Shown here piece by piece: positions 36,562-44,868 of a stretch of DNA of 64,000 nt (positions are counted from its first letter, which is position 1; each line of letters opens with the position of its first letter). This DNA comes from Lewinellaceae bacterium (GTDB taxonomy: Bacteria; Bacteroidota; Bacteroidia; Chitinophagales; Saprospiraceae). The notes under the pieces are model-generated. The model had not been told where the DNA came from, made no database searches, and saw nothing but the letters and a program-made list of their open reading frames with translations. A program made the translations under genes and the position numbers. The stretch spans positions 16,604 through 80,603 of the forward strand of contig JADJSY010000032.1 of NCBI GenBank assembly GCA_016711435.1, in the 5' to 3' direction.

Positions 36562-37383
36562 TCAGGTGGTTTTCAAACGTTTTTTTATGGCTTTCAGTGC
36601 TTCTTCCGAATCTTTTCTGACTTGTTTCAGCTCCTTGGCATATTTGCCGGTGCTGTATTTTTCCAGAAAATCGTCGCAGCGTTTGATTGTTTCGGTGTAG
36701 CGCTCTTCCTTTTTTTCAACAATACTGTTTTCGCTGAGCAGGAAGTTTGCTTTGGCTACCAGGTAACGAACGCGCTCGGCATCGGGGCTTTCCGGGTAGT
36801 CGCGCAGCAGGTTGTCAAATGAAATCACTGCCGACTGGTATTGCCGCAGGTTGAAGTACAATTCTCCTTCCGAGTAGGCTTTTTCTTCCAGTTTGCGGCG
36901 CAATATGTCAATCAGTTTGTTGCACTCATCCACCCTTTTGCTTTCCGGGAAAAGATTGACAAACAATTGAAATTCTTCAATGGCTGCAATCGTATTCCCC
37001 TGGTCGAGGCGGTAGGTAGGCGACAACTGGTAGTTGGAATAGGCAGACATGAAAGCCGCTTCTTCCCGAAACTCCGAATTGAGAAAAGTGTTGGAAAAGT
37101 TTTTGAAATAATAGGCGCCCAGCAAATACTGCTTGAGGTGGTAGTGCGTATAGGCATAACAGAAATATGCCTTTTCCGCTTTGTCGCTACCCTTTAAAGT
37201 GTTGAGTACCAGATCAAAAAGCGTCTGAGCGCGCTGGTATTGCTCGTTTTCGTAATACTCGAATGCCTTGTTCAGGATCAGTTCGGCATCGCCGCTGGTG
37301 CGGATTTTTTCGAAACTTCCCTTACAGGATCCCGCTAAAAAAATAAATCCTGCAAGCAGCAGGCTTCCGATGATTTTTCTCAT
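36562..37383 (-). CDS. bamD: Outer membrane assembly lipoprotein BamD
   Basis: Lipoprotein of the BAM complex, which inserts beta-barrel proteins. 273 residues from the ATG at 37383, with signal and lipobox LAGSC (Cys20), followed by TPR-type repeats (DAELILNKAFEYYENEQYQRAQTLFDLVL, then ESKRVDECNKLIDILRRKLEEKAYSEGELYF, then AERVRYLVAKANFLLSENS). The frame is open 45 codons further upstream, through repeat words, so the shorter start is chosen. A consensus -7 box ends seven bases before this ATG, implying a leaderless or nearly leaderless mRNA. First gene of the rpoZ-coaBC-DUF4835 block. Confidence 0.92.
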   Translation of the reverse strand: MRKIIGSLLLAGFIFLAGSCKGSFEKIRTSGDAELILNKAFEYYENEQYQRAQTLFDLVLNTLKGSDKAEKAYFCYAYTHYHLKQYLLGAYYFKNFSNTFLNSEFREEAAFMSAYSNYQLSPTYRLDQGNTIAAIEEFQLFVNLFPESKRVDECNKLIDILRRKLEEKAYSEGELYFNLRQYQSAVISFDNLLRDYPESPDAERVRYLVAKANFLLSENSIVEKKEERYTETIKRCDDFLEKYSTGKYAKELKQVRKDSEEALKAIKKRLKTT

Positions 37384-37389
37384 AGGGCG

Positions 37390-37397
37390 CAAAAGTA
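37390..37397 (-). promoter_or_regulatory. -7 box of bamD, leaderless arrangement
   Basis: Minus strand TACTTTTG, an exact TAnnTTTG match, ending 7 bases before the bamD ATG. The -33 box is not distinct. Confidence 0.5.
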
Positions 37398-37436
37398 CAA
37401 CATTTGGTAAAAATGAATGGAAAATGATTTGAAAGA

Positions 37437-37564
37437 AGGTTGATAAAGTTGATAGTGGGTTTATGAGGTTTGAGTAGTTTGATGGTTTGAGGTGGTAACC
37501 ATTGCTTAGAGTTACCACATCAAACCATCAAACTTTCAAACCATCAAACCTTCATCAACCTTTT
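37437..37564. repeat. Inverted repeat, GTTTGATGGTTTGA family
   Basis: 5' arm 37437-37500 begins with gttgata words and changes to gtttgatggtttgaggtggtaac; the 3' arm 37511-37564 mirrors it (gttaccacatcaaacc ... ttcatcaacc). A mosaic of two word families arranged symmetrically. Lies between bamD and the sigma factor gene. Confidence 0.85.
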
Positions 37565-37657
37565 AACGCCGCAAACCCCGCAAAAGTGGCGTAAATTTTT
37601 TTTCGATGCGCTAAAGTAATTTTTCCGCTTCCGCGTCTTCCATAAAAAAGCAACCTT

Positions 37658-38220
37658 GTGACGACAGAAGCGATGACACGACAATCCGGTAATATCATTC
37701 AAACCGTACGCGACTACGGCAAACGCCTGTTCGGATTTATCCGGCGGCAAGTCGGCTCCGATGCCGATGCCGAAGATATTTTGCAGGATGTCTGGTATCA
37801 GTTCAGCAACCTGGCCGACGTGGAAACCCTGGAAAACACGAGCGCCTGGCTATACCGCGTGGCCCGCAACAAGGTAACCGACCGCTATCGCCGCACGCGC
37901 CCGGACAGCATGGAAGACTACGGATTCGAGGATGATGAGGGCGAATTTCACTTTGGCGAACTCCTGCTCGCCGATGACAATACGCCGGAAACCGAACACT
38001 TGCGGCAGGTTTTTTGGGAAGAACTTTTTGCAGCGCTCAACGAATTGCCTGAAAATCAACGAAATGTATTCATCTGGAATGAACTGGAAGACCAAACCTT
38101 CCAGGAAATCGCCGACCGCACCGGCGAAAATATCAAAACGCTGATTTCCCGCAAACGATACGCCGTGCAGCAACCCGCCGCCGCCTGGAAACCTTATACA
38201 ATGATTTGATTGATTTTTAA
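37658..38220 (+). CDS. ECF-type RNA polymerase sigma factor (frameshifted at the C-terminus)
   Basis: Directs RNA polymerase to a specific regulon. Region 2 (about 20-85, RLFGFIRRQVGSDADAEDILQDVWYQFSN then SAWLYRVARNKVTDRYRR) and region 4 (about 120-180, LPENQRNVFIWNELEDQTFQEIADRTGENIKTLISRKRYAV) are both present, separated by an acidic linker. The frame as written ends at 38209 with PAAAWKPYTMI; adding one C in the CCC run near 38175 gives the expected RRRLETLYNDLI end and a stop at 38220. GTG 37658 is used; ATG 37673 is an alternative. Followed by two small membrane proteins and Hsp20; no classical anti-sigma factor is recognised, so one of these membrane proteins may fill that role. Confidence 0.9.
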
Positions 38221-38227
38221 GTACTTA

Positions 38228-38285
38228 TCCAAATGCAAACCATCAAACCTCTCAAACCATCAAACCTTTTCAATCTTACAAACTC
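38228..38285. repeat. One-sided GTTTGATGG-family patch
   Basis: The C/A-rich arm only: ccatcaaacctctcaaacc words in the short gap between the sigma factor and the next gene. No matching 5' arm. Confidence 0.6.
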
Positions 38286-38294
38286 GACAAAAAT

Positions 38295-38609
38295 ATGAAA
38301 CGCCGTTTTTTCTTCTTTATCCCGTTTATCGTTGCTGCAGCCGTCCTGCTTTTCGGCGGAATCGTCATGTGGCTCTGGAACAACATTTTGCCCGCTGTAG
38401 CCGGCCTGGGCGCTCTTACCTACTGGCAGGCCGTTGGACTGCTCATGCTCACTCGCATCCTCTTCGGCGGTTTCCGGGGCGGCTCTTACCGGGGCAGGGG
38501 CGGCTGGTCGCGCGGCGGTCCGCGGTGGCGTGAAAAATGGATGAACATGAGCGCCGAGGAACGCGAACAATTCCAGTCAGAATGGCGGGAGCGATGCCGC
38601 AAGAAGTGA
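38295..38609 (+). CDS. Small membrane protein of the ECF sigma cluster
   Basis: 104 residues, two predicted membrane helices (about 5-28 and 42-58), then a Gly/Arg-rich stretch (GGFRGGSYRGRGGWSRGGPRW) and an amphipathic helical tail, KWMNMSAEEREQFQSEWRERC. Proteins of this shape commonly sit next to ECF sigma factors in Bacteroidota. The tail is faintly reminiscent of Spy/CpxP-type periplasmic helices, but I would not assign that. It starts 75 bases after the corrected end of the sigma factor gene, probably co-transcribed. Function unknown; a sigma-linked sensing role is inference. Confidence 0.78.
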   Translation: MKRRFFFFIPFIVAAAVLLFGGIVMWLWNNILPAVAGLGALTYWQAVGLLMLTRILFGGFRGGSYRGRGGWSRGGPRWREKWMNMSAEEREQFQSEWRERCRKK

Positions 38610-38819
38610 GAAGTGAGAAGTGAGAGGCGTAGATTACACCGCTTCGCCCTTGGAGAAAAATGGAAGTATATTGATAATCAATTATTTATGTAAATTTTAA
38701 AATAATCTGTCTTTGTTTAAAGTAAATTATCGGGTGTTCCGTCTTCTATGTTATACGGTTTAAAATGCCTGAGTATCAACCCTGATAACCAATAACTAAT
38801 AACTGATAACTACAATACG

Positions 38820-39110
38820 ATGAGATCTTTTAAGTTTTTTTTCCTTTTTGCACTGATGATGGTGCTGTTTTTCTGGGTAGCCAAATTCCTGTTTATAGCA
38901 TTTTTGCTGGCAGGAGCGCTGACGCTGACAGCCTTTATATTCAGGGGCATAGCGCGTCTTTTCGGTTTTCGCCGGCGCAGGTTCGGCCCGCGTTACTGGG
39001 CGGAACCACTGGACAGCCGGCGCCAGCCTTATACTCTGGAGCCGATTGCACCGCGTATGCCACAACGTTTCGATGGTTTCGGCGAGAAACGGACAATTGA
39101 AATCCAATAA
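38820..39110 (+). CDS. Small membrane protein, unknown function
   Basis: 96 residues: a strongly hydrophobic N-terminal half (about 5-48, likely two helices FFFLFALMMVLFFWVAKF and LFIAFLLAGALTLTAF) and a basic, Pro/Arg-rich cytoplasmic or periplasmic tail. No family recognised. It lies between the sigma-linked membrane protein and Hsp20 in the same direction; the preceding 210-base gap holds one-sided gaagtgagaagtgag and ctgataaccaataac word patches (38605-38630, 38775-38815). Confidence 0.65.
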   Translation: MRSFKFFFLFALMMVLFFWVAKFLFIAFLLAGALTLTAFIFRGIARLFGFRRRRFGPRYWAEPLDSRRQPYTLEPIAPRMPQRFDGFGEKRTIEIQ

Positions 39111-39177
39111 CAGACACCAACTGCCGGTTCAGGCACGTTGCTTCTTTTACATTCACAAAGAGTCATTTCCAAAAAAA

Positions 39178-39606
39178 ATGTGTTATTCTAATTATGCTGA
39201 ACGTGGCGCCTACGGCCGCCACGGATTCAAACCTATGCACCACGGACATCACCAACGGCGTGGTCGTTGGGGAGCAGGCTGGATGCGGCCACCCGTCAAT
39301 GTGCAGGAGCACAGCGACCGATACGAATTATTCGTGTTCGCTCCGGGGCTCTCCAAAGCAGATTTTCTCATCAACCTGCAAGGCGACGTACTGACGATCG
39401 CAACCAAACAGCGAGAAAATGAACAGACCACAGAAAAGTGGACACGCCGCGAATACCAACCCGGCGGATTTGAACGCCAATTCGTTTTGAACGAGAAAAT
39501 TGACCGGGAAAACATCAGCGCCCGCTATGAAGACGGCGTACTGATTATCGCACTGCAAAAACTACCGGGACATGATGTGTCGGCGCAGGAGATTGTAGTA
39601 GCGTAG
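39178..39606 (+). CDS. Small heat shock protein (Hsp20/alpha-crystallin family)
   Basis: ATP-independent holdase chaperone. 142 residues from the ATG at 39178: a His/Gly/Arg-rich N-terminal arm (HHGHHQRRGRWGAGW) and the alpha-crystallin domain (about 38-140): VNVQEHSDRYELFVFAPGLSKADFLINLQGDVLTI, EYQPGGFERQFVLNEKIDRENISARYEDGVLIIALQK. The upstream-extended frame from 39046 overlaps the preceding gene and is not convincing. Placement after an ECF sigma factor suggests stress-dependent expression, which is inference. Its TAG stop runs directly into a GTTTGGTGTTT-family repeat. Confidence 0.9.
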   Translation: MCYSNYAERGAYGRHGFKPMHHGHHQRRGRWGAGWMRPPVNVQEHSDRYELFVFAPGLSKADFLINLQGDVLTIATKQRENEQTTEKWTRREYQPGGFERQFVLNEKIDRENISARYEDGVLIIALQKLPGHDVSAQEIVVA

Positions 39607-39763
39607 TTGGTGTTTAGTGTTTGGTGTTTCGGGCGCTTCGCTTTTGGCATCTGGGAGTAACTTGGTCCAAAAAACTGGTAGTTTTGAGGGTATTTGTCCA
39701 AAATTTGGTCAAATTTTCACAAATACCAGAGGCGAAGCACCCTAAACACTAAACACCAAACAC
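39607..39763. repeat. Inverted repeat, GTTTGGTGTTT family
   Basis: 5' arm 39607-39650 (ttggtgtttagtg words plus gggcgcttcgcttttggcat clamp), 3' arm 39725-39763. The loop contains ccaaaaaactggtagttttg, a sequence also seen in the loop of the element at 49941-50180. Confidence 0.82.
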
Positions 39764-39961
39764 TGGCTTAGGCGGAGCGCCCTAAAAACCCCCGCCCCGA
39801 CCGCCAAGGGCACCCCGGGCAAGCGAGCGCCCCAGGGGCGCAAGCGGTAGGCCCAGCCGGAGGGCACGGCACCCGAGAAACGGAACGACGGGCCCCAACT
39901 AACCAGAAAGTGACCCAAAGGGCCAAGGCAGCGCAAAGAAACAAACACTAAACACCAAACA
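39764..39961. other. T-depleted, GC-rich non-coding patch
   Basis: Between two C/A-rich repeat arms lies a block with only about four T residues in 178 bases (39771-39948), rich in ccccgg/gggcac runs. No frame resembles a protein. It is compositionally unlike everything around it and ends in another aaacactaaacacc arm that reaches the metX stop codon. Confidence 0.6.
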
Positions 39962-41014
39962 CTAAACACCAAACCCCCATTCCATCACCGCCCGGTTCAC
40001 CGCTTCCGTTTCGATCAAAAAGCCGTCGTGACCGAAAGGAGAATGCAGTTCCAGGAAGTCGGCATGTGGCAAATGAGCCGCCAGGAAACGCTGCTCCGAA
40101 GGTGGTATCAGCAGATCGGAGTCGATGGCGACCACCAGCGCGGGCATTTTCAAGTGGCGCAAAGCCTCCTCTGCCCCACCCCGCCCCCTGCCGATATGGT
40201 GCGTATCGAGGGCTTTGGTGAGGTACCAGTAACACTGTGCATAAAAACGGCGCAACAATTTATCGCCCTGGTAGCGGATGTAAGAAGCAGCCCGAAAGGA
40301 ATCGAGCCGTTCATCTATATCGGTCTGGTTATTTTTGTAGGCATCGAATGTCCGGTAACCGATCAGGCCCATGCCCCTGGCCGCTTTTAGTCCGGCACTT
40401 CCACCGTTGTCGGTATTGTCGCGCCAGGTAGCATCCGCCTGTATGGCCAGCCGTTGCGACTCGTGGATAGCGATGGCCCAGGCCGTTTCGCGGGCACTGG
40501 TGACCAGAAGGGCTATTTTTTTTATTTTGTCGGGCAACAACCAGGCAAATTCCAGCACCTGGTGGCCGCCGCAGGAACCGCCGATACACAAGGCGATCTC
40601 GTTGATTTGGAGGTGTTGGCGCAATAATTCATGCGCCTGCACTATATCGCGTATGCTGAACAAGGGAAAATCTGTGCCATAAGGACGACCGGTTTCAGGA
40701 GCAATACTGCGCGGGCAAGTCGTGCCGTAACACGAACCGATGATATTGGCGCATACGATAAAATAGCGCTGCGGATCCAGCACTTTTTCCCGTCCGTAAA
40801 TGCCCTCCCACCAGTCTGCCACATGCGAATTGGCTGTCAGTGCATGGCATACCCAGATCACATTGCTGCCTTCCTCATTCAGTGTTCCATACGTATGAAA
40901 GGCAACCGTTAAACGGGGCAATACGCCGCCGTTTTCCAGCACGAATGCTTGTTCATGGTGGTAAAATTGTAATCCCGGAATGTCCACCGGTATGGAATAA
41001 TCGGCTCCATGCAT
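39962..41014 (-). CDS. metX: Homoserine O-acetyltransferase
   Basis: Acetylates homoserine with acetyl-CoA in methionine synthesis. 350 residues, alpha/beta-hydrolase fold; the nucleophile elbow is GGSCGG (Ser147; most relatives have GGSMGG), with late catalytic Asp and His in DSDLLIPPSEQ and HSPFGHDGFLIE. HALTANSHVADWW (about 57-69) is characteristic of the family. The start overlaps the metZ stop by one base (TAATG), so the two are translationally coupled. The last residues (GFGV) are encoded by a repeat arm. Without assay, acetyl versus succinyl specificity is inferred from family membership. Confidence 0.92.
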   Translation of the reverse strand: MHGADYSIPVDIPGLQFYHHEQAFVLENGGVLPRLTVAFHTYGTLNEEGSNVIWVCHALTANSHVADWWEGIYGREKVLDPQRYFIVCANIIGSCYGTTCPRSIAPETGRPYGTDFPLFSIRDIVQAHELLRQHLQINEIALCIGGSCGGHQVLEFAWLLPDKIKKIALLVTSARETAWAIAIHESQRLAIQADATWRDNTDNGGSAGLKAARGMGLIGYRTFDAYKNNQTDIDERLDSFRAASYIRYQGDKLLRRFYAQCYWYLTKALDTHHIGRGRGGAEEALRHLKMPALVVAIDSDLLIPPSEQRFLAAHLPHADFLELHSPFGHDGFLIETEAVNRAVMEWGFGV

Positions 41015-42180
41015 TATACCCTACTGATTTTCAAGGCATTATCAATATCTTCGATAATATCGTCGATGTGTTCCAGTCCTGCTGATATACGAATCAGTCC
41101 GTCGCTGATACCTGCTGCTTTCCGGTCATCCGCCGTCATTTTAGCGTGGGTGGTGGAAGCCGGGTGCGTTGCAATACTGCGCGTATCGCCGAGGTTGGCG
41201 CTCAGGGAAAGCATTTGCAGGGCATCCAGAAAACGACGGCCCTGTTCCAGCCCGCCTTTCACTTCAAAGGTTACGAGTCCTCCGCCGTTCTTCATCTGTT
41301 TCCGCGCAATAGCGGCAGCGGGATGCGAATCCAAAAAAGGATAGCGCACCATTTGCACCTGGTCGTGTGCAGACAAGTATTTCGCCAGCGCCAGGGCATT
41401 GTCGCAATGCCGGTCGAGGCGCACTGCCAGCGTTTCCAGACTTTTGGACAACAGCCAGGCATTGAACGGCGACAGGGAAGGCCCCGTACTCCGGCAGAAT
41501 TTTTTGATGTCAACCAGCAGATCAGCCCGGCCCGCAACGATACCGCCCAGCACACGCCCTTGTCCGTCCAGGAATTTGGTGGAAGAGTGCGTAATCAGGT
41601 CTGCCCCGAATCGGGCAGGTTGTTGCAGATAAGGCGTTGCAAAACAGTTGTCTACGTTGAATATCAGGTGATTGCGCTTTGCAAACTGCCCGGCGGCTTC
41701 CAGGTCGATAATGTCCAGGCCCGGGTTGGAAGGCGTTTCAATAAACAACATTTTGGTATTGGGCCGAACGTGTTCCTGCCAGTTGGCCGTATCCGTATCC
41801 AGCCAGTCGCAGGTAATGCCCCAGCGCGGCAGCCACTGCGTGATCACCGTAAATGTGGCCCCAAAGATTGCTTTGGTCGCCAGCAGGTGATCGCCCGAGC
41901 GCAGCAAACCCATCATGGATGCAAAAATGGCAGCCATCCCGCTCGAAGTACTCAGGGCATCGTCTACACCTTCCAGCGCGGCCATTTTTTGCTCCAGTTC
42001 GCTGCAATTGGGATTCGTGAAGCGGCTGTATATATTGCCTTCCTGCTCATCTGCGAAGAGGGAACGCATCTGTTCAGCGTCGTCGAAGACGAAACTGGAC
42101 GTCGGAAATATCGGCGTACTGTGTTCCCGGTGTTGCGAGCGTTCCGTTTGCAGGCGGATGGCGGCGGTTTCAAATTTCAT
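41014..42180 (-). CDS. metZ: O-acyl-homoserine sulfhydrylase / cystathionine gamma-synthase family
   Basis: PLP enzyme that uses the activated homoserine made by MetX; the MetZ branch incorporates sulfide directly to give homocysteine. 388 residues; PLP-binding Lys202 in SSTKFLDGQGRVLGG, with STSSGMAAIFASMM (about 78-91) and PSNPGLDIIDLEA around the cofactor site. The DGQGRVLGG segment favours the sulfhydrylase (MetZ) group over cystathionine synthase. It precedes and overlaps metX. With an acetyltransferase partner, O-acetylhomoserine is the likely substrate. Confidence 0.9.
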   Translation of the reverse strand: MKFETAAIRLQTERSQHREHSTPIFPTSSFVFDDAEQMRSLFADEQEGNIYSRFTNPNCSELEQKMAALEGVDDALSTSSGMAAIFASMMGLLRSGDHLLATKAIFGATFTVITQWLPRWGITCDWLDTDTANWQEHVRPNTKMLFIETPSNPGLDIIDLEAAGQFAKRNHLIFNVDNCFATPYLQQPARFGADLITHSSTKFLDGQGRVLGGIVAGRADLLVDIKKFCRSTGPSLSPFNAWLLSKSLETLAVRLDRHCDNALALAKYLSAHDQVQMVRYPFLDSHPAAAIARKQMKNGGGLVTFEVKGGLEQGRRFLDALQMLSLSANLGDTRSIATHPASTTHAKMTADDRKAAGISDGLIRISAGLEHIDDIIEDIDNALKISRV

Positions 42181-42197
42181 GTGAGAACGGGTTTAAT

Positions 42198-42335
<138 letters not shown>

Positions 42336-42352
<17 letters not shown>

Positions 42353-42755
42353 TCCACTCGTATGTGATCTCCGCCGTTTTATCCAGCATACGCCCCACGC
42401 TGCAATACTTGTCCACGGAAAGGCGGATGGCCTCTTCTACCCGGTCCGGGCGAAGATCGCCTTTCAGGACAAATCGCAGGTGAATTTTGGTAAACACGGC
42501 AGGAACCTGATCGGTGGCGCGCCGACCTTCCACTTCCACGCGAAGGTCTTCCAGGGGCTGACGCATTTTTTTCAGGATAGAGACCACATCCATACTGCTA
42601 CAGGAAGCGAGGCTGACCAACAACAATTCCATGGGACGCATGCCCTGGCCTTCGCCGCCAATCTCGGGGCTGCCTTCTACTATGACTGTATTGCCCGCCG
42701 AATTGACGCCTTCAAAACGGACGGCCTGATTCACTCTTTGCACTGTAATTTTCAT
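42336..42755 (-). CDS. OsmC-family peroxide-reducing protein
   Basis: Thiol-dependent reductase of organic hydroperoxides in the OsmC/Ohr superfamily. 139 residues with the two redox cysteines Cys52 (SLASCSSMD) and Cys118 (DKYCSVGRML) in family-typical positions, and SPEIGGEGQGMRPMELLL before the first. The sequence is closer to the OsmC/YhfA-type branch than to Ohr. Preceded by a consensus promoter about 16 bases from its start and divergent from the ammonium transporter. The C-terminal tail lies in an inverted-repeat arm. Confidence 0.88.
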
Positions 42756-42777
42756 GGTATTTCAATATTTTGAAGCA

Positions 42778-42810
42778 CAAAAGTAGGACAAACATTGGTA
42801 GATAAAACAA
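42778..42810 (-). promoter_or_regulatory. Promoter of the OsmC-family gene
   Basis: Minus strand TTG (42810-42808), 22 bases, TACTTTTG (42785-42778). Confidence 0.55.
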
Positions 42811-42992
42811 GTCAAATCAGCGCGAAAGTGCGGCAGCCACCGTTTTGCCCTTTTTTCAGCCCTTTTTTGCAAGTTAAAAAACAGAACGAAATTTTGGGGC
42901 CCGGCAAAAAAATAGAGCATTAATTCTGCCTTTTTATGTAAAAAAAAATAATTGATCTTATTTTAACAAGAATAAAAAAACTTATCTTCCAA

Positions 42993-43025
42993 TTGCAATG
43001 GTTTCCAGAATATAAAATACTTTTG
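42993..43025 (+). promoter_or_regulatory. Promoter of amt
   Basis: TTG at 42993-42995, 22 bases, TACTTTTG at 43018-43025. Confidence 0.55.
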
Positions 43026-43282
43026 CAACAGTCCTACCAAATTAATTACCGGCCAATATTTAATTTCTCTCAACGAGAGACAACCTATTGTCAAGCCTCG
43101 GGAGAGGCCGGAACAGGCGCGTTACACAGCGCCACACATCTGTAACGCAGGCATACATATTACTTCAAAAACGACTTGTTTCGACCCCGTGTCCGGTGTC
43201 GGAGTGGACATGTCATGTGTTTTGTCAACAACTTTTGTACAATAAAAATAATTTAACCTTCACCTTCACAATCAGACTTATT

Positions 43283-44671
43283 ATGAAAAGAATTACACTC
43301 AAACAAGCTGCTCCTTTTACATTGCTATCCATCGTTGCTTTGGCATCGATTTTTGCTCCTACTTTGCCGATGTTTGTAGATGACGGCAAATACAGTGCAG
43401 CCGATATAGCATGGATAATTGTAGCAACTGCGCTTGTGTTTCTGATGACTCCCGGTCTCGCGTTTTTCTACGGCGGTATGGTACACCGCAAAAACGTTAT
43501 CTCCACAATGATGAAAAGTGTGGTAGCCGCCGGAATAGTCAGCGTTCTATGGGTTACTGTTGGGTTCAGCCTTGCGTTTGGAGAAAGTATGGGCGGCTTT
43601 ATCGGCAACCCTTTCACGTTCTGGTTTTTTAAAGATGTAGGTTCGGGAGCGCCCTGGAGCCTGGCGCCAACCATTCCACTCACGCTTTTTGCGCTGTTCC
43701 AGTTGATGTTCGCCATTATTACCCCCGGTCTGGTGGTAGGCGCCGTGGCAGAACGGATTCGTTTCACCTCGTACATCCTGTTTACGGCTTTGTTCAGCCT
43801 GTTTGTGTATGCACCGCTGGCGCACTGGGCCTGGCACCCCGATGGATTCCTGTTTAAAATGGGTGTGCTCGACTTTGCGGGCGGAACGGTGGTCCACATT
43901 TCTGCCGGTTGCGCCGCACTGGTAGGCGCTCTGGCACTGAAACGCCGTATTGCGCACATGGAAAACAAGGAAATTCCACCTGCTACCGTACCTTATGTAC
44001 TCATCGGTACCGGTCTGCTGTGGTTCGGCTGGTTCGGCTTTAACGCCGGTTCTGCCCTGGGCGCCAACGGTTTGGCCGTTTCAGCCTTCGCTACTACCAA
44101 TACAGCCGCTGCTGCTGCCGGTTTGTCCTGGATGTTTTTCGATGTTTTGAAAGGCAAAAAACCTTCCGTTTTGGGCTTTTGTATCGGCGCCGTAGTAGGC
44201 CTGGTCGCCATCACGCCGGGTGCGGGCTTTGTAGGTATTCCACAAAGTATTTTTATCGGCATGGTAGCCGCCATCATTTCCAATGTTGCGGTGTACTATA
44301 AATCCAAATCCACCCTGGACGATACGCTGGACGTATTCCCCTGCCACGGTATCGGCGGTATGGTCGGCATGTTGCTGACGGGTATTTTTGCGAGCAAAGC
44401 GATCAATGGAGCGGGTGCAGACGGCTTGTTCTACGGCAACTTCGAGTTTTTCTTTACCCAGGTAAAAGGACTCTTCATCGCCGTGGCTTACAGCACCATC
44501 GTTTCCTTCCTGATCTTCAAACTTATCAACCTGATCGAACCGATGCGGGTGAGTTCAGCAGACGAAGAACTGGGCCTGGACGCTTCCCAGCACAATGAAA
44601 AATATGTTCAGGGTACCCTGCTCGTGCCGCAGTCGAACGGCAAACTTACCGAAGTAATGGTAGAGGACTAA
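43283..44671 (+). CDS. amt: Ammonium transporter (Amt/MEP family)
   Basis: Inner-membrane trimeric channel for ammonium uptake. 462 residues from the ATG at 43283: a leading hydrophobic segment, then 11 membrane helices. Family motifs seen include VFLMTPGLAFFYGGMVHRKNV, FGWFGFNAGSALGANGL, the conserved histidine in DFAGGTVVHISAGCAALVGAL, and DVFPCHGIGGMVGMLLTGIFA with the second pore histidine. It is followed by a beta-barrel porin gene, a pairing seen elsewhere in Bacteroidota. No PII (glnK) gene is adjacent, so regulation by PII would need a distant copy. Confidence 0.94.
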   Translation: MKRITLKQAAPFTLLSIVALASIFAPTLPMFVDDGKYSAADIAWIIVATALVFLMTPGLAFFYGGMVHRKNVISTMMKSVVAAGIVSVLWVTVGFSLAFGESMGGFIGNPFTFWFFKDVGSGAPWSLAPTIPLTLFALFQLMFAIITPGLVVGAVAERIRFTSYILFTALFSLFVYAPLAHWAWHPDGFLFKMGVLDFAGGTVVHISAGCAALVGALALKRRIAHMENKEIPPATVPYVLIGTGLLWFGWFGFNAGSALGANGLAVSAFATTNTAAAAAGLSWMFFDVLKGKKPSVLGFCIGAVVGLVAITPGAGFVGIPQSIFIGMVAAIISNVAVYYKSKSTLDDTLDVFPCHGIGGMVGMLLTGIFASKAINGAGADGLFYGNFEFFFTQVKGLFIAVAYSTIVSFLIFKLINLIEPMRVSSADEELGLDASQHNEKYVQGTLLVPQSNGKLTEVMVED

Positions 44672-44679
44672 AAGTGAAG

Positions 44680-44834
44680 AATTGAAGGTTGAGTATTCGG
44701 GTATTTGATTGATACATTCATTCAAATTACTCGAATGCTCTTAACCTTCGAATACGCCGCTTTTATATCCCGTCGCTTAAAATAAAAAAAGGCGCGGCTG
44801 TTACAAGTGCTTCTGGAACAAGCACTTAGCCGCA
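44680..44834. repeat. Inverted repeat plus GC hairpin between amt and porin
   Basis: 44680-44708 (attgaaggttgagtattcg) pairs with 44722-44753 (cgaatgctcttaaccttcg). A second hairpin, gcggct...aagtgctt / aagcacttagccgc (44791-44834), follows. The A run before it would serve as a T run for minus-strand transcripts only. Confidence 0.7.
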
Positions 44835-44868
44835 CCAATTCATTTCACTATCCATAAAATGAACTGCA

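Larger units (their letters stand above)
42756..43282. other. Divergent intergenic region between OsmC-family gene and amt
   Basis: No gene. It holds promoters for both flanking genes and a leader of about 255 bases before amt. The leader includes an imperfect hairpin (caagcctcgggagaggccgg near 43093-43115) and gcgcgttacacagcgcc (about 43118-43135). The frame upstream of the amt ATG is open to 43088 but low in protein-like character. A regulatory role of the leader is possible but not shown. Confidence 0.45.

Noticed and set aside
43088..43282. 65-residue N-terminal extension of the ammonium transporter
   Set aside because: Basic, low-complexity sequence upstream of a normal Amt start; the promoter and ATG at 43283 explain the gene better.
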